A stretch of 64,000 bases of DNA from JBBRRP01 sp038251425 (GTDB lineage Bacteria > Myxococcota_A > Polyangia > Polyangiales > Polyangiaceae), in NCBI GenBank assembly GCA_038251425.1, contig JBBSBI010000008.1:8422-72421 (forward strand), read 5' to 3'. The first letter of the stretch is position 1, and each line of letters opens with the position of its first letter. Positions 33,162-42,350 of the stretch are shown in pieces. Below the pieces are notes generated by a model. That model did no database searches and had not been told where the DNA came from. It saw nothing but the letters and a program-made list of their open reading frames with translations. The translations under genes and the position numbers were made by a program.

Positions 33162-35012
33162 GTGGCACCGAATACTCGATTGGTTGGCGCGCGTCGCAGG
33201 CTCGCGTGGCTTTCTTTGGGTCCGCTTGCTGGGTTGGTAGCTGGGTTTTCGCCTGGCTGCAGCAGCGCCGATGTGCCGAGCTTCAATCCGGCAAGTCCAG
33301 GGCGCGGACCGGGCTCGATGGTTGGGAATGGTGCGCCGGTGAGCGCAGGCCAGTTCGGCGAAGCAACCGCGTCCGATCCTGTTGCAGCCACGAGTCCCCG
33401 CGTAGTTTGTGACCAAGCCTGTCAGGATTATTGCAGCGGCCTCGACACCACGCTCACTAATCCGGCGGATCGTGGGCTGTGTCGAAGCCTGTGGGGCGTC
33501 GGGCTGGATACTCAGCCGATTGAGCCCACGGAAGCTTGTCGCCGGTTGTTCGTGGATATCGTGGGTCGCTATCCGACGCGTGCAGAAGTCGAGCAGACGT
33601 GCAGCAATCGCCCGTGGGGCGAGGTTGTCTCGGAGTTGATGTCAAAAGATGAGTTCGTGCTGATCAATCAGCGCCACTGGGCCGACGAGCTTCTTTATAA
33701 CAATGAGGCCGTCAGCGTTGAGCGCATTTTTGATATGGATGCGTTGGTTGGCAAGTTGTATCGTGGCCTCGTTTCGTACGACGAGTTTGCCGCAGTGGTG
33801 AGCGCGCACCCGGTGCTGACTCGTCGTTACGACACCGCAGGGGACCGCGCGGAGGCGCTGTTCAACATCTTCTTGCATCGGCCCCCGTTTGAAAACGAAC
33901 GCGCGGACATGTCACGCCTCTATTCGCTTTGGTCTAACGGCTATTACGATCACCCAACACTTAACATGCGCCTTCCGGATTCCACCATCCGGTACAATTG
34001 TGTCGATGCCTCGGGTGTGATCGCCGAGACTACCAAGGGCGAATGCACTTCGGTACTCTGGGGCTACAATCAGCTCATCCTCACTCCGGATATTCGCGCT
34101 GAAGTGGGAGATCGGGGCGAACGCAGCATGTGGAGCGGTCTTTTGAAGCCAGGTGAGTGGCAGCAATTGCAAGTTCCTGGCACGGTGATCTCGAAGCGTG
34201 TTGGGTTTTGGGAGGCTGCTGTGGATCAGGTCATTGAGCAGTACCTCGGTTACGATCTTGCTGGCCAAGTGCCAGAGGTGCGGCAGGCGCTGGTTGAGCA
34301 CCTGATCGCTCACAACGGTGACATTCGCGCTACGCACTACGCCGTCGCAACATCGCTTCCCTATCTGCAGTCCTCCGTGCTGGCAATGCCCCCAGAGCAG
34401 GTCATTAATAACGTGCGGTGGAGCTATGGCCCGCTCAAGCAGGTGATGGTCGAGCCTTGGATCGATAGCATCAAGAATTCAACGGGTTTTGACCTTGGAC
34501 AGTGCGATCATCGCATCTCACGCCCCGATCAATTCCTAGAGGCCTCAAAGAGTTTTGCCGCCGTGAGTATGATTGAAAATTCACGCTGGCAGCTCACTCC
34601 TGCTGGAGGCGTGCGGGAAGATTATGAAAAGCTCGCGCGCAACTTGGGGGGTTGCCCGGATAATCAAGTTGGCGGGCGCTTCACGGCAGTCAGCATCTTG
34701 GCCACTGCGGCTCAAGAGAATTTTGTTTATCGAGTCTGCAATCCTAAGCAGGATCCGGCCATCCACGGGGTAGATGTCGCCCGGTTGCTCCCGGCTGGCA
34801 TGGGAGCGGATCGTGTCCTCGATGGCGACGTGGCTGCTCAAATCGCGGATCACCAAGTGGGGCTTTTTTACAGTCGAGCGGCCAACGCCGCGGAAATCAC
34901 CGAAGCCCAACAGGCAGCGTCCGAGTGTTCACCGAAGCCATGCTCTGCTGAGAATCTGGCGCGGCCACTTTGTTTTGCCCTGCTTTCAAGTGGTGAGCAG
35001 CTCTTTTACTGA
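33162..35012 (+). CDS. Envelope lipoprotein, DUF1549-like N-terminal segment
   Basis: 616 residues from GTG 33162. Lipobox: LVAGFSPGC at about residue 34. A Pro/Gly/Ser linker leads to a Cys-rich stretch (VCDQACQDYC, DRGLCRSLWG) and ACRRLFVDIVGRYPTRAEVEQTC, which is reminiscent of DUF1549 (RR-xDL-xG-xPPT-xEE). The large remaining part (SYDEFAAVVSAHPVLTRRY, FLHRPPFENERADMSRL, VGFWEAAVDQVIEQYLGYDL) is conserved in myxobacteria as far as memory goes, without a name. It heads a set with a DUF1501 and a cytochrome-like gene, with gaps of 12 and 42 bases. Probably one envelope complex. Confidence 0.72.
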   Translation: MAPNTRLVGARRRLAWLSLGPLAGLVAGFSPGCSSADVPSFNPASPGRGPGSMVGNGAPVSAGQFGEATASDPVAATSPRVVCDQACQDYCSGLDTTLTNPADRGLCRSLWGVGLDTQPIEPTEACRRLFVDIVGRYPTRAEVEQTCSNRPWGEVVSELMSKDEFVLINQRHWADELLYNNEAVSVERIFDMDALVGKLYRGLVSYDEFAAVVSAHPVLTRRYDTAGDRAEALFNIFLHRPPFENERADMSRLYSLWSNGYYDHPTLNMRLPDSTIRYNCVDASGVIAETTKGECTSVLWGYNQLILTPDIRAEVGDRGERSMWSGLLKPGEWQQLQVPGTVISKRVGFWEAAVDQVIEQYLGYDLAGQVPEVRQALVEHLIAHNGDIRATHYAVATSLPYLQSSVLAMPPEQVINNVRWSYGPLKQVMVEPWIDSIKNSTGFDLGQCDHRISRPDQFLEASKSFAAVSMIENSRWQLTPAGGVREDYEKLARNLGGCPDNQVGGRFTAVSILATAAQENFVYRVCNPKQDPAIHGVDVARLLPAGMGADRVLDGDVAAQIADHQVGLFYSRAANAAEITEAQQAASECSPKPCSAENLARPLCFALLSSGEQLFY

Positions 35013-35024
35013 ATGAGGCTTGTT

Positions 35025-36428
35025 ATGAACGACACCAAACCAAACAATGCCCTTGTCTCTCGCCGCGGTTTCCTCGCCGGCACTGCAGTTGCCGCTGCGG
35101 GAGCAGCCGCTGCCCCCTACATCTGGGTGCCAAAGCGTGCTCACGCGCAGACGGCCTTTCGCGGGACGATCAAGCATGTCCTCTACATTCGGCTGTCGGG
35201 TGGCTTCCGTTTTCCAACGGCATTTAACGGGGAGGTATCGGAGCAGTTCAATCCATTCGGGTTGGCTGCGAACCGTGCGCCAGGTGCCCAATGGGGAATG
35301 AGCAAGTTACTCGAACCGGCGCCCTTTCTGGACGGCACGGCGGGCGAAGCGCGCGTTGCTCTGGGGATGAAGTCGGTGGGGCAAATAGCCGATCAGATAT
35401 CGGTGCTGCCTTGTGTGGATCATGAGCCCACCGCGGGGAGCGCAGATGGCAATCACGGCACGGGCCTCGAACGCTACCTAACGGGCTATGTGGGAGGCAA
35501 AGTGGGTCTGTTCACGATGCTCATGTACGGCCTTCGGGCCCAGCAAGCCGAGGACCAAAAAGCAGGCAAGCTCGTCCTGCCGCCCTTCGTGCTTGGCAGT
35601 TCGGACATGGCGCGTGGGCTCGGGAAATATGCCGCGTTTCGACCACCCGTATTCAACGGCGGAGGGTTCGATGAGTTCGCCTTCAAGGCCGCGGATCTCC
35701 CTGATTGGGCCAATCGGATGATTGGCGCCTACGACACCCGCATGCGCGATCGGCAGCATCCGCTCGTGCGCGACAAGGTAGATGCGTACCTACAGACTCG
35801 CAAGGCGACCAAGCAATACAGCGAAATTTTGGGCAATGAGGTCCTCAAAGTGGGCGATCGTTCCAAGACGGTCGTTGATGGGATTTCTAACTTAGAGCTC
35901 GATACGATGTTGGGCAATAGCGGTTCGGCGCGCAGCATTAGCCTGGCGTTGCGGCTGTTCCACTTCGGCAGCTCCGCGGTCTATCTCGATCAAGGCGGCT
36001 ACGACATGCATTCGGGCGAGGAAGATGGCTTGCCTGGTCGCTTGCTCGAGGTGAATCAGCTCATCAGCGGGCTTGAAGCGGCACTGAAGAAAATGACGCA
36101 CCCGTCGGGTGGCAGTTATTGGGATCACACCGCCGTCGTCTTCGGTAGTGAGTTTTCGCGCACCACGCGCGGCAATCGCTTCAACTCAGCACGCGGGAGC
36201 GATCACAGCGGAGATTACGCCACGCGCTGGATGAGCATGCCCATCATGGGTGGCCCGATCGTGAAGGGGAAGCAATTGGGCTCCACTGATCCGAGCACCT
36301 TAAAAGCGACCGGCAAGGTGTATTCCTATCGAAGCGTTTGGAAGACACTGCTGGAGGGCCTCGGGGCCGATCATTCGGAGTTCTTCACCGACGCGGCCGA
36401 TGCGCCTTTTGCTGATATCTTCGTCTAA
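35025..36428 (+). CDS. DUF1501-family Tat-exported protein
   Basis: 467 residues. ATG 35025 follows TGAGGCT, and is chosen over an earlier in-frame ATG at 35013. The Tat signal is VSRRGFLAGTAVAAAGAAAA, ending in AHAQ near residue 44. Body: RLSGGFRFP, QGGYDMHSGEEDGLPGRLLEVNQLI, WDHTAVVFGSEFSRTTRGN and GSDHSGDYATRWMSMP, the hallmark of DUF1501, related to the alkaline-phosphatase/sulfatase fold. Function unknown. It follows the DUF1549-like gene by 12 bases, as in planctomycete gene pairs, and precedes the cytochrome-like gene. Confidence 0.92.
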   Translation: MNDTKPNNALVSRRGFLAGTAVAAAGAAAAPYIWVPKRAHAQTAFRGTIKHVLYIRLSGGFRFPTAFNGEVSEQFNPFGLAANRAPGAQWGMSKLLEPAPFLDGTAGEARVALGMKSVGQIADQISVLPCVDHEPTAGSADGNHGTGLERYLTGYVGGKVGLFTMLMYGLRAQQAEDQKAGKLVLPPFVLGSSDMARGLGKYAAFRPPVFNGGGFDEFAFKAADLPDWANRMIGAYDTRMRDRQHPLVRDKVDAYLQTRKATKQYSEILGNEVLKVGDRSKTVVDGISNLELDTMLGNSGSARSISLALRLFHFGSSAVYLDQGGYDMHSGEEDGLPGRLLEVNQLISGLEAALKKMTHPSGGSYWDHTAVVFGSEFSRTTRGNRFNSARGSDHSGDYATRWMSMPIMGGPIVKGKQLGSTDPSTLKATGKVYSYRSVWKTLLEGLGADHSEFFTDAADAPFADIFV

Positions 36429-36470
36429 TGCGGTTCTCCACGACCGCGCACTGATAACAGGATCCGAATC

Positions 36471-37814
36471 ATGGTGAAAGTAAATGTTTCTTGGCTTGCG
36501 GCCGCACTTCTGCTTGGGGCGTGTAGCAGCCCTGCTGATGATCCGAGCCTGAAGGGAAATATCTCCTTCCAAGCGGATCGCCCAGTGCCGGGCGAGAAGT
36601 CAGAACCGGCCGTGTACACGGGAATGAACCAAGCGGTGCTCACCGCGCAGGAGCGCCTCAATACGGGTCTTGATTTGCAACAGAAGGTTATCCACCGCAC
36701 GTGTGGTCCAACCGGTGGCGTCTGCCATAATAGCAAGGAATACCCAGACCTCCACACGCCAGGCAACTTCGTTGACGCGGTGAGTGCACCTTGCAATATC
36801 CAGTCGGGAACACCGGAAGCTGTCTTCGATGGTTGTGAGCCATCCGGAGATTCGCTCGTGCTCGGTGATAGCCAGGTGGAAGTTGGCTATATCGCCTATT
36901 ATCCAGGGGAATTTGATCCTGAAAAGGAAGAGATCAATGAGAAATCGCCGGGGTTGCACATCGTGCTCGCGGATCCCCTGCGTGACTTCAAAAAGCGCTA
37001 CACGGAAGCCCGGTTCAAACGGAAGTTTGCGCGGAACGGCGACGTAGAGAGCCTGTCGTTTGCCAGCTTCAAAACCGATTGGTGGACGTTGAGCGACGGC
37101 AAGCACCTCTACGGTCGAGTTCGGGATTATCAGAATGATTCGGTGCAGCAGCTGCTCGCGGTTGGGATCAAGGAAGGCGACACGAATCGGAACGGGATCT
37201 TTGGTGCGCGCATGGCGCCTATTCAGATGATGGTCCCCGGGAGTCCGGAGACGAGCTATTTGGTCGGCCGAATGCGAGGCGACATCTTGGGCGTCAAGGT
37301 ACCAGGCACCCCGATGCCGCTGGCCAATCAGCCGCTCGACGTGCCGGAGATGCTGGCCCTGTATTGCTTCATCGTCGCGCTGAAGCCGGGCGTGCGCCCC
37401 GATCTTGCCTCACGCATCGACTACGCATCTTGTCCTTATTCTGCTGACCCAGACAAGCTCAGCAAGCTGCTTGGTACCGAGGGGGTAACGTGGGCAAGCC
37501 GTGTGCAAAGTGTGCTTGAGGTCAACTGTGGTGGTTGCCACTCCGGCGCCAATCCGCAGGGTGGCTTAGACTTGGCCGATGGCGACGTGTATTCGAGGCT
37601 CTTGAAGCCTAGTCTTGAGAAGCCGCTCATGAATCTGATCGAGCCGGGCGATATCACCAAGAGCTACCTCTGGCTGAAGATGGTGGCGGATCCGGGGATT
37701 ATTGGTCTCGCCATGCCGTTAGATGCGATGGGCAAGCCCCGAACGCTCTCACCAGCTGAACTCGCTGACATCAAGATTTGGATTGAGAAGGGCGCCCTGG
37801 AATCGCTGAAATAG
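36471..37814 (+). CDS. Cytochrome-c-like lipoprotein of the DUF1501 gene set
   Basis: 447 residues. Lipobox at LLLGACS (Cys about 18). A first possible heme segment is RTCGPTGGVCHNSKEYPDLH: Cys, six residues, Cys-His, not standard CxxCH. The second, VNCGGCHSGANPQGGLDL (about 350), is a good heme motif with downstream IEPGDITKSYLWLKM and AMPLDAMG-KPRTLSPAELADIKIWIEKGA, the tail of planctomycete-type cytochromes c that hold the distal Met. It probably receives or passes electrons in the set with the DUF1549- and DUF1501-like proteins, but no donor is seen. Confidence 0.8.
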   Translation: MVKVNVSWLAAALLLGACSSPADDPSLKGNISFQADRPVPGEKSEPAVYTGMNQAVLTAQERLNTGLDLQQKVIHRTCGPTGGVCHNSKEYPDLHTPGNFVDAVSAPCNIQSGTPEAVFDGCEPSGDSLVLGDSQVEVGYIAYYPGEFDPEKEEINEKSPGLHIVLADPLRDFKKRYTEARFKRKFARNGDVESLSFASFKTDWWTLSDGKHLYGRVRDYQNDSVQQLLAVGIKEGDTNRNGIFGARMAPIQMMVPGSPETSYLVGRMRGDILGVKVPGTPMPLANQPLDVPEMLALYCFIVALKPGVRPDLASRIDYASCPYSADPDKLSKLLGTEGVTWASRVQSVLEVNCGGCHSGANPQGGLDLADGDVYSRLLKPSLEKPLMNLIEPGDITKSYLWLKMVADPGIIGLAMPLDAMGKPRTLSPAELADIKIWIEKGALESLK

Positions 37815-38257
37815 GCGCAGGTCGCGGTCGCTATCAAGCGCGGGACCCAGCTCGTTGGCCCGCGGGGTTGGTGCATTCTCTGTCATAGTATGTGTGCCAA
37901 GTGTGTCAGTGAGCCCGACGCATCCGTTGGCGTCAATCTCGCGGAAGCTAGAGAAAGCCCTAGTTATCAGCGCACGATTTGAGTCTGCCGTCACCAGTGT
38001 CCCAACTTGAGGCCTGGCACGCGTTCTGCACATTCGCCAAGAATGCGTGGAGCATCGAATCGAGATCGTCCAGAGCAAACGGAGGCGTCACTGAATTGTG
38101 TCGCTGCGCAGCGCAACTCACGAATGGAGCAGGTGCCAACGTTTCCTCGATGGCCCGACCTCGAACAAAGTCACATGCGCCACACTGAACATCAAACGGT
38201 GACGGACCAAGGGTTTTCCCCTATTGGCCTGAGAGCCAAAATCAGCCAACAATCGGC
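37815..38257. other. Intergenic, no gene recognised
   Basis: 443 bases. No convincing frame is seen (small frames on both strands look random). Near its end TTGGC (38224-38228) and GCCAA (38235-38239) form a small hairpin or operator-like inverted repeat, 18 bases before the next start. Confidence 0.4.
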
Positions 38258-39244
38258 TTGTTGAGTTCAACTCGTTTTTTCTGGCTTGTTTTTGGGATTG
38301 GCGTAATCGCTGTGAACCTGTCAGGAACCTGCCGCGTGGCGAAGGCTCAAGTGTCAGCGTTAGCGGCCGCGTACACCGATGGCTCAGCGGGATTCTCGCT
38401 TCAGCAGTTTCAGGCTAATTGCATGGCAAGAGGTGAGTTTGTTTCGAAAGTTACTTCGCGTTTGAAGGCGCCGTTGATGCGTGCCCCCGCTCCACAGTTT
38501 TATGTCAGTATTCTCGGTCCGACGTTGGAGGGGCGCATGGTGGGCGTTGTGGATATTCTCCTAGGGGATGGCCAGATTGTTAGGCGAAACGTCAATGGCG
38601 CAAGCTGCACTTCCGTGAGCGATGCTCTCGCGATTGTCGTGGCGTTCACGTTAGAAGCGGGCGACACCCAAGACGCTTCAGTGGTCCCCCTCGTGCTCAT
38701 CCGTTCGTCTCCCGAGGAGTCTCCGCCAGCATGGTCAGTCGGTGGAGGCGGGTTGGGGATGGCGACGAACGTGCTCGGTACGGGCTCCGCAGTTTTGGGC
38801 GTCGGGGGCCAGGTTCAGCTTCGGCTAGGGAGCGAACTCGCCGATCCCGTGGTCGGAATTGGGCTCTACAGGCTCGACAACGTTCTGGTTCGCTCCGACG
38901 TTAGGGATCTCCACTTGAGCCTAACGTTCGCTCGTCTGACCATTTTGCCGATACCGCTCCCGCTCAGCGAGAGCTTTGAGCTTCGGCCAGGGCTGATTTC
39001 CGAATTTGGAGCTATTTCAGCTTTGGAAGCTCCCTTGCCCCGTGATTGGTGGGCTGGCGGCTTAGAACTCTCGCTGGGCTACGTATCGCACTGGCTGACA
39101 GTCGATACCTCGGTAGGCGCTATTTTACCGATGGAAACGCAGACCTTCAGCCTGCGGCAGCAAGATCAGGCGAGTAAGCCGATACACACCATTAGACGCC
39201 TCGGTGTTTTCGCCCAATTAGGAGCTGTTTTGTGGATTCTGTGA
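38258..39244 (+). CDS. Exported hypothetical protein, likely outer-membrane, of sigma-factor operon
   Basis: About 328 residues. The start is uncertain: TTG at 38258 (or 38261) gives a signal peptide, RFFWLVFGIGVIAVNLSG with cleavage near VAKAQ. The rest has strand-like alternation (VGGQVQLRLGSELADPVVGIGLYRL, FELRPGLISEFG, LSLGYVSHWLTVDTSVGAILP) ending in a hydrophobic strand FAQLGAVLWIL. N-terminal part (SLQQFQANCMARGEFV, NGASCTSVSDALAIVVAFTLE) contains two Cys. Its stop at 39244 overlaps possible starts of the sigma gene; co-transcription is likely, and it may be a sensor or client of that sigma factor. Confidence 0.68.
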   Translation: MLSSTRFFWLVFGIGVIAVNLSGTCRVAKAQVSALAAAYTDGSAGFSLQQFQANCMARGEFVSKVTSRLKAPLMRAPAPQFYVSILGPTLEGRMVGVVDILLGDGQIVRRNVNGASCTSVSDALAIVVAFTLEAGDTQDASVVPLVLIRSSPEESPPAWSVGGGGLGMATNVLGTGSAVLGVGGQVQLRLGSELADPVVGIGLYRLDNVLVRSDVRDLHLSLTFARLTILPIPLPLSESFELRPGLISEFGAISALEAPLPRDWWAGGLELSLGYVSHWLTVDTSVGAILPMETQTFSLRQQDQASKPIHTIRRLGVFAQLGAVLWIL

Positions 39245-39258
39245 TCCAAGGAGTGATC

Positions 39259-39846
39259 GTGAGACATAACCCGTCTGAGATGAGTCCCCAAGCTGAGCGT
39301 GTTGAGCCTTTCGCCGAGTGCGACGGGGTCCGCCTTCAGTCGCTGCTGGTTGCGCATTTTCAGTTGGTGTGGCGCATGCTGCGCAGGCTTGGCGTCGATG
39401 TCAGCTCGGTGGATGACGAAGCTCAACAGGTGTTTGTTATCGCCGCAGAAAAGCTACACCTGATCGAAGAGGGCAAAGAGCGCTCCTTCTTGCTGGGCAC
39501 TGTGTATCGAGTCGCAGCGAACGCGCGGCGCTTTCAAGTGCGAGGCCGCGAGCATTCCGATTCGGATGCTGTCGATATTGCGAAGGACCCAACCCCGCAT
39601 TTGGATGAGCTGCTCGGTCAAAAACGCCGACGAGAGCTGCTGGATGAGATTTTGGATCAATTGCCCTTTGAGCAACGCACCGTGCTCATTTTGGGTGAGC
39701 TTGAGGGCATGAGTCGCTCTGAAATCGCGGCGTCGCTTGAGCTCTGCGAGGGGACGGTTGCTTCAAGGCAACGCCTCGCCAAGCAACACTTTTTTAGGCT
39801 AGCTGCGCGGTATCACGCGCAGTTGGCGCAAGGAGCAGGAAAATGA
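39259..39846 (+). CDS. ECF-type sigma-70 family factor
   Basis: 195 residues. GTG 39259 is chosen because AAGGAG at 39248-39253 sits five bases before it (alternatives at 39232, 39241, 39253). Region 2 is LLVAHFQLVWRMLRRLGVD-VSSVDDEAQQVFVIAAEKL and KERSFLLGTVYRVAANARR. Region 4 is LDEILDQLPFEQRTVLILGELEGMSRSEIAASLELCEGTVASRQRLAKQHF (quoted in parts), a typical DNA-binding region. It transcribes genes for envelope functions. Stop and next start overlap (ATGA), indicating coupling with the following membrane protein, presumably its anti-sigma partner. Confidence 0.9.
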   Translation: MRHNPSEMSPQAERVEPFAECDGVRLQSLLVAHFQLVWRMLRRLGVDVSSVDDEAQQVFVIAAEKLHLIEEGKERSFLLGTVYRVAANARRFQVRGREHSDSDAVDIAKDPTPHLDELLGQKRRRELLDEILDQLPFEQRTVLILGELEGMSRSEIAASLELCEGTVASRQRLAKQHFFRLAARYHAQLAQGAGK

Positions 39847-40796
39847 CTAACTGGGATGAGCAGGTTGCTCCCGATATCGAACGGTTTGCGGAGGCGCTGC
39901 TCGATTCCGCAACGGCCGATGCACCGAGCGACGCCGCGTTTCGACGAACGGCGGTTACGCTTGGGTTGACGTCGCTGCTTGGCGGTGGCGTGTTGTTGGC
40001 GTCTGGCGCAGCTCGTGCGGCATCGGGGATGTTCGCAAAGCTGGGCACGAGTGCGGCGGGAGCCGCAACCGCGCAAGCCGGAAATCCCGCTGCAGGGTCC
40101 GGTTTGGTATTGGTGAAGTGGGCAGGTGCGGGGCTGCTTGCCGGTATGACAACTGTTGGGGTCACGCAGGCTGTTTTTCCGAAACCAGCTGAACCCCCAT
40201 CCTACTCCGCAAGCGCAACGCTTCCAGTGTCGAAGGTAGCCCCGTCACTGGGGGCTGGGCGGTCGCAACGCAATCGAGTTGTTCCCCACGTGGAGGTGGA
40301 GCCAGCGATCCCGGAAGTGGTCGCGGCGGTGCCTGTTGAAGCAGAAAAAATGGGGCGGGCCGCGGCGGCAGTTGGCGTCGGTCGAGTGCGCTCACAAGCT
40401 AACTCTGTAACGGCGGGAAGCAAACACGTTGCGGAGGTCGTTGGAGCGTCACTGGCGAGCGTTGATCGTGTTCATCAGCGCCCAGTCGGTGAGCTAAGTG
40501 CGAAAGTAAGTTGGCGTGGCGCTCCAGATGTTGCAGCTGTGGCCGCTCCGTCGGATGCAAGGCCAGTGGCTCGGGCCTCGTTTGCCGCATCCACCGCATC
40601 GGCCGTTCCCGTTGCGAGAGGCGATCAATTGCCCGAAGAGGTTCGTCTGGTGGACGCGTTGCGTTCCGCGATTGCTCGCCATGATGAGGCGTCCCTGAAG
40701 GAGCTGTTGGCCCGATACGATAGGGAGCACCCGGCGGGGGAGCTTCGGGCAGAGGTTGCAGCGATCCGTGCGCGCGCGGTTGCTCACTCGCGTTAG
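39843..40796 (+). CDS. Membrane protein coupled to ECF sigma factor, possible anti-sigma
   Basis: 317 residues starting in the ATGA overlap. N-terminal cytoplasmic part MTNWDEQVAPDIERFAEALLD, then hydrophobic stretches at about 40-60 (LGLTSLLGGGVLLASGAARA) and 85-105 (LVLVKWAGAGLLAGMTTVGV). A variable Ala/Val/Pro-rich stretch follows, ending in a helical segment DALRSAIARHDEASLKELLARYDREHPAGEL that resembles the tail of many ECF-linked myxobacterial proteins. Position and topology fit an anti-sigma or sensing partner, but no zinc-binding anti-sigma motif (HxxxCxxC) is visible. Role by context only. Confidence 0.72.
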   Translation: MTNWDEQVAPDIERFAEALLDSATADAPSDAAFRRTAVTLGLTSLLGGGVLLASGAARAASGMFAKLGTSAAGAATAQAGNPAAGSGLVLVKWAGAGLLAGMTTVGVTQAVFPKPAEPPSYSASATLPVSKVAPSLGAGRSQRNRVVPHVEVEPAIPEVVAAVPVEAEKMGRAAAAVGVGRVRSQANSVTAGSKHVAEVVGASLASVDRVHQRPVGELSAKVSWRGAPDVAAVAAPSDARPVARASFAASTASAVPVARGDQLPEEVRLVDALRSAIARHDEASLKELLARYDREHPAGELRAEVAAIRARAVAHSR

Positions 40797-40806
40797 AGCG
40801 ACACAA

Positions 40807-42189
40807 ATGCCGAAGTTTGGCGCAGATTTGGTGCTCTTAGCACTTTCTATGATCATCGCTGGTTGCGGGACGGCGGACCATTATGTGGTTGATTCGTCGT
40901 CTCGTTCGTCAGGTGCGGCAGAGGGCGGCGGAGTCGGAAGTGGTGGCGCCAAGTCGGTGCCCACGTCGAGCGGCGGAAGCGCTGGGGCTGGGCTCGTGGG
41001 CTCCCCCAAGCCGAGTGAGAGTTTGCCAGGGTTATGCGACGCGAGCGCCGGTGAGAGCCCATATCCCTTGCTTCCAATTGACGCCACCGAGGCCGCGACG
41101 CGCCTTTCAAAGTTGTTCTGGAACATCGCCCCTCCAGATTACCTGGTGGCGGATGCGAAGACTCGAAACTTGAAGACGCTGAGCGATCTTGCCTGCTTCG
41201 CCCAGAGTATGCTGAATGATCCACGGGCGGCGGCGGGCGTCTCCAAGTTTTTCTTGGATTGGTTGGATAGTGGCGTTGTGCCAGATATCGCCCGTGATCC
41301 GAAGCTTTTTCCGGAATTCACAGCCGAGACGGTCGCGAACGCCCGTGCCTCCACGCAGGCGTTTCTCGGTCACGTCTTCTTTCCGAATCCCAATGTTGTC
41401 CCTCAGCCAGCGACGCTCTCCACACTGCTCACGGCGACGTTCGGCTACGTGAATCAGCCTCTGAGTAAGATCCTCGGTGTGCCCTCAACGGCGACCGCGC
41501 TTGAGTTTGTCGACGTATTGCCGAATCGGCGCATCGGTCTGCTTTCTCAGGCATATTTCCCGATGGTTGAGGCCAACGTCACGTCAAGTTCTCCGACGCG
41601 GCGGGGGAGCCACCTTATCGAAACTTTTCTCTGCAATACGTTGCCCGGGCCGCCGCTTGGCGTCGTCACCACCCCACCCACCTCAGCTGCGTCGCTTACC
41701 ACGCGGGCCCGTTACGAAAGCGAGCACGCAGTGGATCCGGCCTGTAGAAGCTGCCATCAGCTCATGGATCAGCCCGGATTTGCGTTCGAGCATTTTGACG
41801 CGGATGGGAGCTACCGCATGTTGGATGCGAATCAGCCGGTGGACTCGATGGTCACCCTGCCGCGCTATGGCTTTCGGGATTGGGGTTTTGGCCCCGTTTC
41901 AGTTTCCGATCACGCTTCTTTATCAGAACTATTGGCTAAGAGTGAAGCCGTGCGCGCTTGCCTCTCCGCCCGCTGGATCGCCCACGCAGAGGCGGTGATC
42001 TGGGACAAAGCGGCTCCGAGCCCACTGACGGACGTTAAGGCCGAAACAATTTCCTATGTGCTGCGTCGCGGAAAGTACTCCGCAGGCCCGAGCAACGATG
42101 CCGACCCCAATTACTTCGATCTCAAGCAGATGATGCTGGCGGTGGTTGAGCAGCCTGTTACTTACGCCGCACTCCCGTCACTCAGGTGA
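40807..42189 (+). CDS. Short DUF1592/DUF1588-type lipoprotein of sigma operon
   Basis: 460 residues. ATG 40807 is chosen; it is in frame with an upstream region overlapping the previous gene. Lipobox: LALSMIIAGC. After a Gly/Ser linker, TEAATRLSKLFWNIAPPD, FFLDWLDSGVV, RRIGLLSQAYFPM, RRGSHLIETFLC and CRSCHQLMDQPGFAFEHFDADG correspond to DUF1592, DUF1588 and the CxxCH. YFDLKQMMLAVVEQPVTY is DUF1585-like. It lacks the front DUF1587/1595 part of the 625-residue protein at 19410. It follows the sigma operon by 10 bases, suggesting it is controlled by that factor. Confidence 0.85.
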   Translation: MPKFGADLVLLALSMIIAGCGTADHYVVDSSSRSSGAAEGGGVGSGGAKSVPTSSGGSAGAGLVGSPKPSESLPGLCDASAGESPYPLLPIDATEAATRLSKLFWNIAPPDYLVADAKTRNLKTLSDLACFAQSMLNDPRAAAGVSKFFLDWLDSGVVPDIARDPKLFPEFTAETVANARASTQAFLGHVFFPNPNVVPQPATLSTLLTATFGYVNQPLSKILGVPSTATALEFVDVLPNRRIGLLSQAYFPMVEANVTSSSPTRRGSHLIETFLCNTLPGPPLGVVTTPPTSAASLTTRARYESEHAVDPACRSCHQLMDQPGFAFEHFDADGSYRMLDANQPVDSMVTLPRYGFRDWGFGPVSVSDHASLSELLAKSEAVRACLSARWIAHAEAVIWDKAAPSPLTDVKAETISYVLRRGKYSAGPSNDADPNYFDLKQMMLAVVEQPVTYAALPSLR

Positions 42190-42350
42190 CACGCGACGGC
42201 AACGTCGGAAATATATGCATCGGTTGTGATCAGATTCGTTTCGCCCGGACATAGTCTCAATAGAGCAAGCATGCAGCGGCAGGGTGAAGATGGGCTTTCC
42301 CACGCGCTCGCAGGTTAGCTTGGTCGTCGGGTCTGAATTCGGGAGGCAAC

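Noticed and set aside
37749..38078. Minus-strand frame of 109 codons in the gap after the cytochrome gene
   Set aside because: It overlaps the end of a clear gene and has no recognisable pattern; treated as non-coding.
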